Positions 39,744 to 49,210 of a DNA stretch of 64,000 bases are shown piece after piece (position 1 is the stretch's first letter; every line of letters starts with the position of its first letter). The translations under genes were made by a program, and so were the position numbers. Source of the DNA: Oribacterium sinus. GTDB taxonomy: Bacteria; Bacillota; Clostridia; Lachnospirales; Lachnospiraceae. Where the stretch lies: positions 292,739-356,738 of the forward strand of contig NZ_JACHHH010000001.1 in assembly GCF_014202695.1 (NCBI RefSeq), given 5' to 3'. A model generated the notes under the pieces. It saw only the letters and a program-made list of their open reading frames with translations, searched no databases and was not told the DNA's origin.

Positions 39744-40601
39744 ATGAATCAGCTTAAGGAACATCCCTTTCCTTTGGTGGAATATACAATCAGCACGGGC
39801 ATTCTCCCAATGGTGGAATCTCCCCTTTTCCAAAGAGAAATAGGGTTACAGCATGGCTTCTCCACCAGAAAAGGTGGTGTATCCAAGGAACATTTGGCTT
39901 CTTTGAACCTAAGCTTCTCCGCGGAGGATGCCAAGGAAAACGTCCTGGAGAATTTCCGGAGAATCGGAGAGCGTTTTGGAAAAACTCCTGAGGACTTTGT
40001 TCTTAGCAAGCAAAGCCATGAAACCAAGGTACTGAAGGTAGGCACGAAGGACAGGGGAAAGGGCATTACAAAAGATAGAGATTATGAGGGAATAGATGCT
40101 TTAATCACGGATGAGAAAGGAATTATACTTTCCTGCTTTTCTGCAGACTGTGTTCCGATTCTATTTTATGATCCTATTCATAAAGCGGTAGGAGCCTGCC
40201 ATAGCGGCTGGAGGGGGACCAAGGGGAAGATTCTTCAAAACGTGGTGGAGGAAATGAGAAAGCATTTCTCTTCAAATCCCGCGGAGATTCTTGTTGCCAT
40301 CGGCCCCAGTATTTGTAAGGAGCAATACGTTGTTTCGGAAGACTTAGCTCTTTCCTTCCTGGAGGATTATCCGGATTTAGGGGAAGATACAGCTTCTCCA
40401 ATTCAAAGGATTTCAAAGGATAAATTTCAACTGGACTTATGGGATTTAAACCGTAGGATAGCGCTGGACTGCGGAATAAAAGAAGAACATATTTCCATCA
40501 GCGGTTATTGCACCATGGAGAATCCGGAACTGTTTTTTTCTCACCGTTACAGTCAGGGAAAAAGAGGACTGCAGGGAGCTTTTATCTGCTTACAGGATTA
40601 G
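39744..40601 (+). CDS. pgeF: Peptidoglycan editing factor PgeF (YfiH/laccase-domain)
   Basis: A 285-residue YfiH-family protein; members remove non-canonical amino acids from peptidoglycan precursors (L-Ser instead of L-Ala) and were earlier called polyphenol oxidases. The three metal ligands are visible: His in KQSHETKV near residue 93, Cys in FSADCVPILF near 135, and His in AVGACHSGWRGTKG near 153. GHGFSTRKGGVS-type N-terminal motif (HGFSTRKGG) is near residue 36. AGGAGG precedes the ATG. Confidence 0.92.
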   Translation: MNQLKEHPFPLVEYTISTGILPMVESPLFQREIGLQHGFSTRKGGVSKEHLASLNLSFSAEDAKENVLENFRRIGERFGKTPEDFVLSKQSHETKVLKVGTKDRGKGITKDRDYEGIDALITDEKGIILSCFSADCVPILFYDPIHKAVGACHSGWRGTKGKILQNVVEEMRKHFSSNPAEILVAIGPSICKEQYVVSEDLALSFLEDYPDLGEDTASPIQRISKDKFQLDLWDLNRRIALDCGIKEEHISISGYCTMENPELFFSHRYSQGKRGLQGAFICLQD

Positions 40602-40667
40602 ATAGTACTTAAGCAAAAAGCCGGCTATGAGAGTTCATAGTATGCTTTCCGTTGGGAAAGAAAGGAT

Positions 40668-42257
40668 ATGATTTTGCCGATGAAAAAATATGCCATATTG
40701 ATTTTGCTTTGCCTTTGCAGTCTTTCAGCCTGCGGAAAAAGCAAAGAGAAGCCGGTAGCGAAAGAGGCTTCCGCTTCCAACCTGGAGGATGTAGTGGATG
40801 AGAAAGCCAGTTCCTCAGAGCTTTCCAAAAAGGTGGAAGAAAGAAAACAGGAGGAAGAGGAACTTGCTCTTTCCCGATATACCAATCTGGGACTGGTACA
40901 GTGTGATTCCAGTTTTATTAACTTCCGTTCCCAGCCTAATGAAAATGATATTCAAAACATTATCGGAATTTTAAAAAATGGAGCAGGAGTGGAGATCTTA
41001 GAGTCTCCGGCGGCGGGAACGGAGAACTGGGTGAAGGTCCGTTCCGGAGGTTTGGATGGCTATATTTCCAATCAGTTTTTGCTGGAGGGAGAGAAAGCCA
41101 AAGAAAAGGCCAAGGAATATATGGAGCCAAGAGTTACCATCCTGGCGGAAAAGCTTCGTATTCGTTCTACTCCGGAGAAGATTGACGGAAATACCTTAGG
41201 CTCCTGTGCCAAGGGTGAACGATATATTGTATTGGGAAGAAGCGGAAAGGATTATCTGAAAATTTCTGCGGATACCATCGAAGGGGTGGAAGAGGCTTAT
41301 ATATCTTCCAGTGCGGAAAATGTGAGTTTGGAATATGGCTTGGATGAGGCGCGAAGCTACAATTTAAAGCAAAAGGTTATAAACCAGTATGACCACCTTG
41401 GTGTATCAAAGGCCCAAGACTATATCAATATCCGTTCCGACCCTGCCGACAAGGGCATTGACAACATTATCGGAAAATTCCCGGGCTATGCGGGAGGAGA
41501 TATTTTAGGGGAAGAAAACGGTTGGCTGAAAATCCGTTCCGGAGAAATCACCGGCTATGTAAAGTCGGAGCTGGTGGCGCAAGGAAAGGAAGCGGAGCAG
41601 CTGGCTCTTGCCCATGCCCAGGTTATGGCAACGGTCAATACGGATGCCTTAAACGTCCGGGCAAATCCCAGTACGGAATCCAATGCCTGGACCAAGGTTA
41701 CAAGAGATCAAAGATATTCCGTGGTTAATCAGCTGGATGGATGGGTACAGCTGGACTTAGACTCCGGAGATGATCAGGAGGGGGATCAGGGAGCCTATGT
41801 TTCCACAAGAGATAACAATGTTACCGTAAACTACGGTTTAATCGAGGCCATTTCCTATAGACCGGCACAGGATAGAGCCAATATTGCGGCAAAGAGACGA
41901 AGCGATTTGGTAAACTTTGCTTGCCAGTTTGTAGGAAACCCCTATGTTTGGGGCGGGACTTCATTGACCCACGGAGCGGATTGCTCAGGATTTACCCAGA
42001 CAATTATGAGTAAATATGGCGTTTCTTTACCCAGAGTTTCCAGGGAACAGTCCAGAACCGGTGTGAAGGTCAGCAGTGAAAATATGCGTCCCGGAGATTT
42101 GATTTTCTATGCCAACAGGAGAGGTGTGGTAAATCATGTAGGAATCTATATTGGTAATGGTCAGGTGGTCAATGCGGCCTCCAGACGTTCCGGAATTCGA
42201 ATTTACCGTTGGAATTACAGAACTCCTGTGGCAATTCGAAATGTATTAGGAGAATAG
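40668..42257 (+). CDS. Lipoprotein with four SH3-like domains and NlpC/P60 endopeptidase
   Basis: A 529-residue exported cell-wall hydrolase. Lipobox SLSAC near residue 22; a coiled Glu/Lys segment to about 65. Four bacterial SH3-like units follow at about 73-140 (INFRSQPNE..WVKVRSGGLDGYIS), 150-220 (LRIRSTPE), 240-305 (INIRSDPAD..WLKIRSGEITGYVK) and 320-385 (LNVRANPST). The NlpC/P60 domain (about 405-529) has catalytic Cys in GADCSGFTQ and His in VVNHVGIYIG; the third position is Asn (VNAASRRSG) where many members have His. It probably cleaves D-Glu-diaminopimelate type bonds. A second start at 40680 gives a tighter signal peptide. Confidence 0.88.
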   Translation: MILPMKKYAILILLCLCSLSACGKSKEKPVAKEASASNLEDVVDEKASSSELSKKVEERKQEEEELALSRYTNLGLVQCDSSFINFRSQPNENDIQNIIGILKNGAGVEILESPAAGTENWVKVRSGGLDGYISNQFLLEGEKAKEKAKEYMEPRVTILAEKLRIRSTPEKIDGNTLGSCAKGERYIVLGRSGKDYLKISADTIEGVEEAYISSSAENVSLEYGLDEARSYNLKQKVINQYDHLGVSKAQDYINIRSDPADKGIDNIIGKFPGYAGGDILGEENGWLKIRSGEITGYVKSELVAQGKEAEQLALAHAQVMATVNTDALNVRANPSTESNAWTKVTRDQRYSVVNQLDGWVQLDLDSGDDQEGDQGAYVSTRDNNVTVNYGLIEAISYRPAQDRANIAAKRRSDLVNFACQFVGNPYVWGGTSLTHGADCSGFTQTIMSKYGVSLPRVSREQSRTGVKVSSENMRPGDLIFYANRRGVVNHVGIYIGNGQVVNAASRRSGIRIYRWNYRTPVAIRNVLGE

Positions 42258-42339
42258 TGAAAGCAGGAACAGCTAAAGGAAACAAAGGGGCATAAGTAAA
42301 GTATTAAAGCAATAAAATATATTCAAAGCAGAAAAGCAA

Positions 42340-42421
42340 AAGAAAAGCAGAAAGTATAAGAAAAGCATAAACTAAGAAAAGCAGAAAGTATAAGAAAAGC
42401 ATAAGCTAAGAAAAGCATCAG
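42340..42421 (+). repeat. 34-bp tandem repeat upstream of the degV gene
   Basis: Two near-identical 34-bp units (42340-42373 and 42374-42407, one difference), each starting AAGAAAAGCAGAAAGTATAAG, followed by a partial third unit to 42421 and preceded by further AGCAGAAAAGC-like sequence. The array ends about 20 bp before the degV start and is purine-rich on the + strand. Confidence 0.85.
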
Positions 42422-42440
42422 AAGGGAATAAGGAGACGGT

Positions 42441-43310
42441 ATGGAAAGCTACGTTTTATCTTGTTGTTCTACAGTGGATATTTCTAAGGAATGGGCGGAA
42501 AAAAGAAACATTCTTTTAGCCTACTTTCGTTTTTATTTAAATGAAGAGGAGTACAGAGACGATTTTTATGCCTCCCTTTCTCAGGAGAAATTATTTGAAA
42601 GAATGTTAAATGGGGAGAAGAGTAAGACTTCCCAGGTAAACAGTGAAGAATATATGACTCTTTTCCGCCCCAGCTTGGAGGCGGGAAAGGATATTGTTCA
42701 TTTCTGCTTATCCAGCGGAATATCCGGCACCAGAAATTCCTGTGAAATTGCCAAGGACATTCTCCTGGAGGAATTTCCGGATAGAAAGATTGAGATTATA
42801 GACTCTCTTTCCGCCTCTGCAGGCTATGGACTCTTGGTGGATAAGGCAGCAGATTTGAGAGACCGGGGACTTTCCATGGAGGAGCTTGTTGAGAAGATTC
42901 TGGAATACAGAAATCATTTACAGGGATATTTCTTTACCTCAGATCTTCGCTTTTTTATCCAGGGAGGAAGAATCTCCAAGGCGGCCGGATTTATCGGCGG
43001 TTTACTGAATATCTGTCCCATTATCATGATTACGGAAGAGGGAACCCTAAAACCTATCGAAAAGGCAAGAGGAAAAAAGCTGGCCTTTAATAACCTGCTG
43101 TCCAAGATGGAAAAGAAGGGATTTATGGAAGAGGAGAAGGTATTTCTCTGTCATTCCGCCTGCCCTGAGGATGTGGAAAGCTTAAAGGAGAAGATTCTGG
43201 AACGCTATCCGAAGGCGAAGATTGAGCCCTTTGTGATTGGCGGCACCATTGCCTGCCATACCGGACCCGGCACCGTGGCTTGCTTTTTCTTTGGAAGAGA
43301 AGGCAGATAA
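42441..43310 (+). CDS. DegV family fatty-acid-binding protein
   Basis: A 289-residue FakB/DegV-fold protein that holds a fatty acid for phosphorylation by fatty-acid kinase. Motifs are CSTVDIS near residue 9, the lipid-contacting TSQVNSEEYMTLF near 61, SSGISGTRNSCEIAK near 93, and the C-terminal GTIACHTGPGTVACFFFG near 270, where FakB proteins carry the conserved His. The ribosome binding site AATAAGGAG lies in the downstream end of a tandem repeat. It is convergent with the following minus-strand gene, 6 bp apart. The fatty-acid specificity is unknown. Confidence 0.9.
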   Translation: MESYVLSCCSTVDISKEWAEKRNILLAYFRFYLNEEEYRDDFYASLSQEKLFERMLNGEKSKTSQVNSEEYMTLFRPSLEAGKDIVHFCLSSGISGTRNSCEIAKDILLEEFPDRKIEIIDSLSASAGYGLLVDKAADLRDRGLSMEELVEKILEYRNHLQGYFFTSDLRFFIQGGRISKAAGFIGGLLNICPIIMITEEGTLKPIEKARGKKLAFNNLLSKMEKKGFMEEEKVFLCHSACPEDVESLKEKILERYPKAKIEPFVIGGTIACHTGPGTVACFFFGREGR

Positions 43311-43316
43311 GCTTTT

Positions 43317-44654
43317 TTACTCCATAAAAAAGGTTTTGCGGAAAGCCTCTTCTTCGAAATGAAAATGCAATGCGGGTCTGCCGTGTCGCATTTTCTTTTT
43401 TTCTTTCAAGGATTCGCCTTCCTCCAGCTGTCCCTGACGAATTAACTTTAGCTGCAGAAGCTTTGCCAGAATTCTGCTGGCGGAGCGGGGGGTGATGGCC
43501 AGAAGCTCTGCGATATATTGGGCACTAAGTGCCTGCAGAGGATCGTTTTCAAAAAGGCTGATAAGCTTCAGGATATTACTTTCGTGAATACCCTGTTCTT
43601 TTGCAAATTGTATTGCCTTCGGGTTACTGTAATCAGCCAGCAATTTTAATTTCTGGGAAAGAGGGCCAAGCAGCTTTCCTTCCTCTTCCATAAAAAAGGC
43701 GTCATTTCTTCCGTAACGATTACTTTCCAAAAGGGCATGCTCCGCATAATAGCGACTTCGTTCCTTAGAATGGCTTAAGCCTATACCCATACGGAAAGGA
43801 AAGTTCAGATTTTTCCTGCAGGCGGAAAGAAATTCCTGTAGCATAGGCATCAGATCTTTTTCCATGGAAATGCTCAAAAGGATAGAAAATTGATTAAAGC
43901 CTTTTTCGATATCAAAATGTAAATGACTTTCTTTTCGATATTCCGTTAAAAACTTATAAACAGTGGCTTCCCGATATTCCTGTTCTTCCTTTTCCACCTC
44001 CTCCGTAAAGGGAAGGCGGAGAAAAATACTGAGGAGGTTTTGCTCTGCGATACTGCCTAAACGAAGCTCGTCCAAGGCGTGTTGAATAGAGCTTCGAATC
44101 ATTTCTTCATTAGGGAAGACGGCGATATAAGGAATCTGCAATTGATCCAGCTGCCCCAGATTATTGATGCTTCGAGAAAGAATCAAGTCAATTTTTCCTT
44201 TGCTCCATAGGTTTTTGGCATATTCGGTAATATGCTTGTAATCATAATGATGATCCTTGTAAAAGATAGGGCAGAATTTTTCCGGTAAATATTTGGGGAT
44301 GTCCATAAAATGGTTGGTTTCAGTTAAGAAGTCACAGAATACCCGGTTTAATGGCTGATCCCGATGTTCGATTTGAAATTGCAGCAGAATGGAAAGAACA
44401 TCAATGGTTTCGTAGGCGGTAAAAGCACAAGGAATACGATTATCCGGAAAACGCTGGTGAATATAGTGGTAACCCAGTTCGCCGGAAAAGAAAATCACAT
44501 CACATTTCTTTTTACAGTCTTCATAGATGCTGTCAATATCCTTTAAGTCCTTATAGATATAGGGGAAAAATTGACAATCAAAGGAGGGGTCTTGCAGGAC
44601 CTTTTCTATAGGCTCCAAAGATTTTTCCGGACTGACAATCGCTACATGAATCAT
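43317..44654 (-). CDS. Putative regulator: receptor-like domain, GGDEF-like domain and helix-turn-helix
   Basis: A 445-residue cytoplasmic protein I can only partly place. Residues about 1-190 resemble the PrpR/periplasmic-binding-like sensor fold (HVAIVSPEKSLEPIEKVL, CDVIFFSGELGYHYI, IPYIAVFPNEE). Residues about 240-345 look like a degenerate GGDEF-type domain (FRMGIGLSHSKERSRYYAEHALLESNRYG) lacking the GGDEF loop. The C-terminus (about 370-425) is a probable winged helix (LSAQYIAELLAITPRSASRILAKLLQLKLI). It is transcribed divergently from ftsK across a 247-bp gap and convergently to degV. It may regulate itself or a distant target. Confidence 0.55.
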   Translation of the reverse strand: MIHVAIVSPEKSLEPIEKVLQDPSFDCQFFPYIYKDLKDIDSIYEDCKKKCDVIFFSGELGYHYIHQRFPDNRIPCAFTAYETIDVLSILLQFQIEHRDQPLNRVFCDFLTETNHFMDIPKYLPEKFCPIFYKDHHYDYKHITEYAKNLWSKGKIDLILSRSINNLGQLDQLQIPYIAVFPNEEMIRSSIQHALDELRLGSIAEQNLLSIFLRLPFTEEVEKEEQEYREATVYKFLTEYRKESHLHFDIEKGFNQFSILLSISMEKDLMPMLQEFLSACRKNLNFPFRMGIGLSHSKERSRYYAEHALLESNRYGRNDAFFMEEEGKLLGPLSQKLKLLADYSNPKAIQFAKEQGIHESNILKLISLFENDPLQALSAQYIAELLAITPRSASRILAKLLQLKLIRQGQLEEGESLKEKKKMRHGRPALHFHFEEEAFRKTFFME

Positions 44655-44741
44655 GCTGTTCTCCCTTCCACAGTAATGTTAAGATTTTATCTTGCATTTA
44701 AGACAAAGTCAATTATGTCTTTAATTAGTGACCCATTCCTT

Positions 44742-44850
44742 GATAGCTGACTCCTTAGATTTTTTTTGGATTAGCTATCTTTATTACAGGGGCTATTTCA
44801 GATGGGACTACAGGGGCTATATCGCAAGGGGCGCCTTGGCTTTTTTTTGT
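44742..44850 (+). other. Structured stretch between the 43317 regulator and ftsK
   Basis: Contains a hairpin GATAGCT..TCC/GGA..AGCTATC (44742-44779) with a T-rich loop, two direct copies of ACAGGGGCTAT (44786-44796 and 44810-44820), and a short CAAGG/CCTTG hairpin followed by eight T residues, terminator-like. A -10 box for ftsK follows. It may be a leader or a small RNA with its own terminator; no recognised family. Confidence 0.4.
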
Positions 44851-44863
44851 CTTGAAAATGTTA

Positions 44864-44869
44864 TATAAT
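44864..44869 (+). promoter_or_regulatory. -10 box for ftsK
   Basis: A perfect TATAAT about 35 bp before the ftsK start; the -35 position is only a T-run, so the match rests on the -10. Confidence 0.5.
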
Positions 44870-44901
44870 GCACTGGAAAGAAATAGGAGTTGTGAGGATT
44901 T

Positions 44902-47532
44902 ATGGCGAGAAAAAGGACGAATAAAAACAAAACAGGTAAAGGTACAAGCAGAAAAAAAGCTATACAAGGGAATGTAGAACAAAATGCATACGCAGGACTC
45001 AAAGAAGAAGCCATTTTGATTTTATCCTTCCTTGTTTCTTTACTTTTGCTACTTAGCAATTTAGGATTTTGCGGAATTGTGGGAGAGGGACTTTCACAGG
45101 GGCTTGTATTTTTATTCGGGTCCTTCAGTGTTCTTTTTCCCTTTGTATTATTTTTTCTTGTTGCCTTTACCATGGCAAATCGAAACAATCCGATGATTAT
45201 GAGGAAGATTCCTTTTATTTGCTTCTTGTATATTTTTCTGGGTGCTTTTCTTCCTGTACTTATTTTAGGAAAGACTATTCCTGAAGATTTAACGGATTTA
45301 TTGACCGAAGGGGGAGTATTACCCGGGATCTTTCTTTTATTTTTAAAGCAATTTTTAGGTAGTCTTGGAGCTATGATTGTGCTGTTTTTCGCTATATTAC
45401 TATGTTTGGTGATGATTACCGAAAAGCCCCTGATGAGTCTCTTTGCTTTATTTTCCGTGCAGACTGCGGAAAAGGCGGGAAGAAGGGCAAAAAGCGATTT
45501 ACAGAGAATTTCTCAAACTGCGAGAGAAGCTTTGGAGGAAAGAAGATCGAGACGGGAAGAGAGAGAGGCGGATTTTCAAACCACCGACTTTCATTTGGAA
45601 GATTTTAAGGAAGAGAGGGAAGTTTCTCTTTTAGAGGCGGAAGAAAAAAAGGAGAAGGAAGCGCTCCGTTCCGACTTACTAAGTGTTAAGGAAGAACTGG
45701 ATTTAATAAACAGTAAGAAGGAAGACTGGAAAGAGGATTCCTTCACGGTGGAAGGCTTATCAGATTCTTCGGAAGTGGAAGAGCTTTTCCCGGAGGACTT
45801 TTCTGAGATAGACGCAGTTCCAAAGTCACAGTCTTTGAAAAAACAGTCTATGAAAGAACAGTCTATGAAAGAACAGTCTATGAAAGAAGAGCCCTTGGAC
45901 GAAGAGGAACTGAAGAAGCGTCTTTTACAGGGAGACCCTTCCTCCAGAGTTGTCTACACCGCCGATGGCCGAAGAATTGCTTCCGATAATGAAAACTTAC
46001 AAAAGCGTATTCAGGAGAAGAAAGAGGAAGAGTTAACAGTGGATTCCGTTCCGGAAAAGGCTGCAAAACCCTATGTGTTCCCCCTGCTCTCCCTCTTGAA
46101 GCGTTCCCATAGTCAGGAAGAGGAAAAGCGAAGTGAAATCGAGAAAAATGCCCAGACCTTGAAGGAAACCTTAAAGAGCTTCGGCATTACCGTAAGCATC
46201 AGTAATGTTTCTGTAGGACCATCCGTTACCCGCTACGAGTTGCAACCGGAGCAGGGGGTAAAATTAGCCAAGATTGTATCTTTAAGCAATGATATTAAGA
46301 TGCGACTGGCGGCGGCGGATATCCGTATTGAAGCGCCTATTCCGGGAAAGTCTGCGGTGGGAATTGAAGTTCCCAATAAAAACAGCCAGGTTGTGTATTT
46401 GGGAGATATTCTGTCTTCTCCCGCCTTTCAGGAGAACCGGATGAAACTGGCTTTTGGTGTGGGAAAAGACATTGGAGGCAAGGTGGTGGTAACGGATATT
46501 GCCAAGATGCCCCACCTGCTGGTGGCAGGAGCTACAGGAGCGGGAAAATCCGTTTCCATCAACACTCTTATTATGTCCATACTCTATCGCTATAGTCCGG
46601 AAGAGGTCAGGATGATCATGGTGGATCCTAAGGTGGTGGAGCTTCAGGTATATAACGGCATTCCTCATTTGCTTATTCCGGTGGTTACGGATCCGAAAAA
46701 GGCGGCTGCGGCATTGAACTGGGCTGTGGCAGAGATGACAAGTCGCTATAAGAAATTTGCCGCTTACGGTGTAAGAGACTTATCCGGCTACAACGAAAAA
46801 ATACGTGGCCTTACCGAGGAAGAAAGAGAGAAGGAGGGACTTTCCGTTCTTCCCCAGATTTTAATCATCATTGATGAGCTTGCAGATTTGATGATGGTAT
46901 CGGCGTCGGAAGTGGAGGATGCTATTGTCCGATTGACTCAGCTGGCAAGAGCCTGCGGAATGCATTTGATTATTGCTACCCAAAGACCTTCCGTCAATGT
47001 CATAACGGGACTGATTAAGGCAAATGTTCCTTCCCGCATTGCCTTTTCCGTAAGTAGCGGAGTGGATTCCCGTACCATTATCGACATGAATGGAGCGGAA
47101 AAGCTTCTGGGAAAGGGAGATATGCTTTTCTTCCCTCAGAATTTACCCAAGCCTATCCGAGTACAGGGAGCCTTTGTATCGGATGAAGAGGTGGCTAAGG
47201 TCACGGAATTTTTAAAGTCTCAAGGAGAAGCGGAGTATAACCATTCCATCTCTAAGAGCCTGGAAAAGGAAGCCACGGAAGAGACGGGAGGAAGTCAAAG
47301 CGATAGAGACGAGCTTTTTGCGGAGGCCGGATCACTGGTGATTGAAACGGACAAGGCAAGTATCGGCTTTTTACAAAGAAAATTCCGCATCGGTTTTAAT
47401 CGGGCGGCAAGGATAATGGATCAGTTGGCTGCGGAACATGTCGTTGGAGAGGAGGAAGGCACCAAGGCCAGAAAGGTTTTAATGAACATGGAAGAATTTG
47501 AGGAGTTACTGTCTACAGAAAGGATGGAGTAA
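44902..47532 (+). CDS. ftsK: DNA translocase FtsK/SpoIIIE
   Basis: An 876-residue septal DNA pump that clears chromosome from the division plane. Four or so membrane helices lie at residues about 35-190. An acidic/basic linker to about 390 includes a threefold EQSMK repeat (45840-45890). The alpha/beta motor has Walker A GATGAGKSV, ELQVYNGIPHLLIPVVTDPKKA, Walker B ILIIIDELADLMM, and IATQRPSVNVITGLIKANVPSRIAF. The winged-helix gamma domain at the C-terminus (SIGFLQRKFRIGFNRAARIMDQL) reads DNA orientation sequences. GTGAGG precedes the ATG. It heads a long co-directional series of housekeeping genes. Confidence 0.95.
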   Translation: MARKRTNKNKTGKGTSRKKAIQGNVEQNAYAGLKEEAILILSFLVSLLLLLSNLGFCGIVGEGLSQGLVFLFGSFSVLFPFVLFFLVAFTMANRNNPMIMRKIPFICFLYIFLGAFLPVLILGKTIPEDLTDLLTEGGVLPGIFLLFLKQFLGSLGAMIVLFFAILLCLVMITEKPLMSLFALFSVQTAEKAGRRAKSDLQRISQTAREALEERRSRREEREADFQTTDFHLEDFKEEREVSLLEAEEKKEKEALRSDLLSVKEELDLINSKKEDWKEDSFTVEGLSDSSEVEELFPEDFSEIDAVPKSQSLKKQSMKEQSMKEQSMKEEPLDEEELKKRLLQGDPSSRVVYTADGRRIASDNENLQKRIQEKKEEELTVDSVPEKAAKPYVFPLLSLLKRSHSQEEEKRSEIEKNAQTLKETLKSFGITVSISNVSVGPSVTRYELQPEQGVKLAKIVSLSNDIKMRLAAADIRIEAPIPGKSAVGIEVPNKNSQVVYLGDILSSPAFQENRMKLAFGVGKDIGGKVVVTDIAKMPHLLVAGATGAGKSVSINTLIMSILYRYSPEEVRMIMVDPKVVELQVYNGIPHLLIPVVTDPKKAAAALNWAVAEMTSRYKKFAAYGVRDLSGYNEKIRGLTEEEREKEGLSVLPQILIIIDELADLMMVSASEVEDAIVRLTQLARACGMHLIIATQRPSVNVITGLIKANVPSRIAFSVSSGVDSRTIIDMNGAEKLLGKGDMLFFPQNLPKPIRVQGAFVSDEEVAKVTEFLKSQGEAEYNHSISKSLEKEATEETGGSQSDRDELFAEAGSLVIETDKASIGFLQRKFRIGFNRAARIMDQLAAEHVVGEEEGTKARKVLMNMEEFEELLSTERME

Positions 47533-49200
47533 ATGAAATCAGATTTAGAAATTGCTCACGAGGTAACACTGAAACCAATTGCTTTAGTGGCTAGAAATTA
47601 TGGGATTTCCGAAGAGGATTTAGAGCTCTATGGAAAATATAAGGCAAAATTATCCCAAAATTTTTGTGCTGCCCATGAAGGAAAGCAGAAGGGAAAATTG
47701 ATTCTGGTTACCGCCACCAATCCCACGCCCTTAGGAGAGGGAAAGACCACAGTATCTATCGGCTTAAATGATGCGTTGAACCGTTTAGGAAAGAAGAGCA
47801 TTGTGGCATTAAGAGAGCCCAGCCTTGGACCATGCTTCGGCGTAAAGGGGGGAGCTGCAGGCGGAGGCTATTCTCAGGTTGCTCCCATGGAGGACATTAA
47901 CCTTCATTTTACGGGAGACTTCCATGCCATCACTTCTGCCAATAACCTACTGGCCGCAGTTTTGGATAATCATATTCATCAGGGCAATGCTTTAGAAATC
48001 AACCCCAAAAAGATTCTTTGGAAGCGTTGTTTGGATATGAATGACAGAGTTTTGAGAAATGTTATCGTTGGATTGGGAAATCAGGCGGACGGTGCTATGA
48101 GAGAGGATCATTTCCAGATTACGGTAGCTTCCGAAATCATGGCGATTCTTTGTCTGGCCAAGGATATGAAGGATTTACAGGAGCGTTTAGACAAAATCGT
48201 AGTAGCCTATAACAAGAAGGGTGAGAGAGTCTATGCAAAGGATTTGGAATGTACCGGAGCTATGGCGGTTCTTTTAAAGGATGCTATGCAACCTAATCTT
48301 GTGCAAAGTCTGGAAGGAAACCTTGCCATTATCCATGGTGGACCCTTTGCCAACATTGCTCATGGCTGTAACTCCATAAGGGCCACCAAGATGGGCTTGG
48401 CTTTAGCAGATTTTCTGGTTACCGAAGCAGGCTTCGGTGCCGACCTGGGAGCGGAGAAGTTCTTTGATATTAAGTGTGCGGCAGCCGGATTAACGCCTTC
48501 CTGTGCCGTAATCGTAACTACCCTTCGTACCTTAAAATACTACGGCGGACTTCCGAAGGAAGAGATTTCCAAGGAGAATCGTGAAGCATTGGAAAAAGGC
48601 TTAGAGAACCTGGAAAAGCATATCGAAAATGTAAAGAAATTCGGTGTTCCTGCAGTTGTGGCAGTAAATCGTTTTGCTACAGATACCGAGGGAGAGCTTT
48701 CGTTCTTAAAGGATTTCTGTGCACAGAGAGGCGTTCGCTGCGCCATCATGGAAGCTTACGGAAAGGGAAGTGAAGGAGGAGAAGAGCTTGCCAAGGCAGT
48801 GCTGGAAACTGTGGAAGCCGGGGAAGTGAATTTCCATACTTTGCAAACTCCGGAGCAGAAGATTTCTCAGAAGATTGAACTTTTGGCGAAGGAAATTTAT
48901 GGTGCCGACGGGGTAGAGTATTCGAATAAGGCTAGAGAGGAATTAAAGAAGCTGGAAGAATCCTGCTATTCCAATCTTCCGATTTGTATGGCAAAGACGC
49001 CGTACAGTTTGTCCGATAAACCCAATCTATTGGGAAGACCCAAGAATTTCCGGATTGAAATTCGTGAACTTTCCCTCTCCGCAGGAGCAGGATTTGTGGT
49101 ATGCTTAGCAGGCGATGTTATGACGATGCCGGGTCTGCCAAAGGAGCCGGCAGCAAAAAAGATTGGCTTTGAAAATGAAAAGATTGTAGGAATTTTCTAA
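47533..49200 (+). CDS. fhs: Formate-tetrahydrofolate ligase
   Basis: Activates formate to 10-formyl-THF with ATP; in anaerobes it feeds purine synthesis or the folate branch of acetogenesis. The 555-residue length is typical. The P-loop [14 protein letters not shown] is near residue 64, followed by [24 protein letters not shown] and the [14 protein letters not shown] segment, all family-diagnostic, and [19 protein letters not shown] near the C-terminus. It starts immediately after the ftsK stop. No other folate-pathway gene is adjacent. Confidence 0.97.
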   Translation: MKSDLEIAHEVTLKPIALVARNYGISEEDLELYGKYKAKLSQNFCAAHEGKQKGKLILVTATNPTPLGEGKTTVSIGLNDALNRLGKKSIVALREPSLGPCFGVKGGAAGGGYSQVAPMEDINLHFTGDFHAITSANNLLAAVLDNHIHQGNALEINPKKILWKRCLDMNDRVLRNVIVGLGNQADGAMREDHFQITVASEIMAILCLAKDMKDLQERLDKIVVAYNKKGERVYAKDLECTGAMAVLLKDAMQPNLVQSLEGNLAIIHGGPFANIAHGCNSIRATKMGLALADFLVTEAGFGADLGAEKFFDIKCAAAGLTPSCAVIVTTLRTLKYYGGLPKEEISKENREALEKGLENLEKHIENVKKFGVPAVVAVNRFATDTEGELSFLKDFCAQRGVRCAIMEAYGKGSEGGEELAKAVLETVEAGEVNFHTLQTPEQKISQKIELLAKEIYGADGVEYSNKAREELKKLEESCYSNLPICMAKTPYSLSDKPNLLGRPKNFRIEIRELSLSAGAGFVVCLAGDVMTMPGLPKEPAAKKIGFENEKIVGIF

Positions 49201-49210
49201 GGAGGCATAG

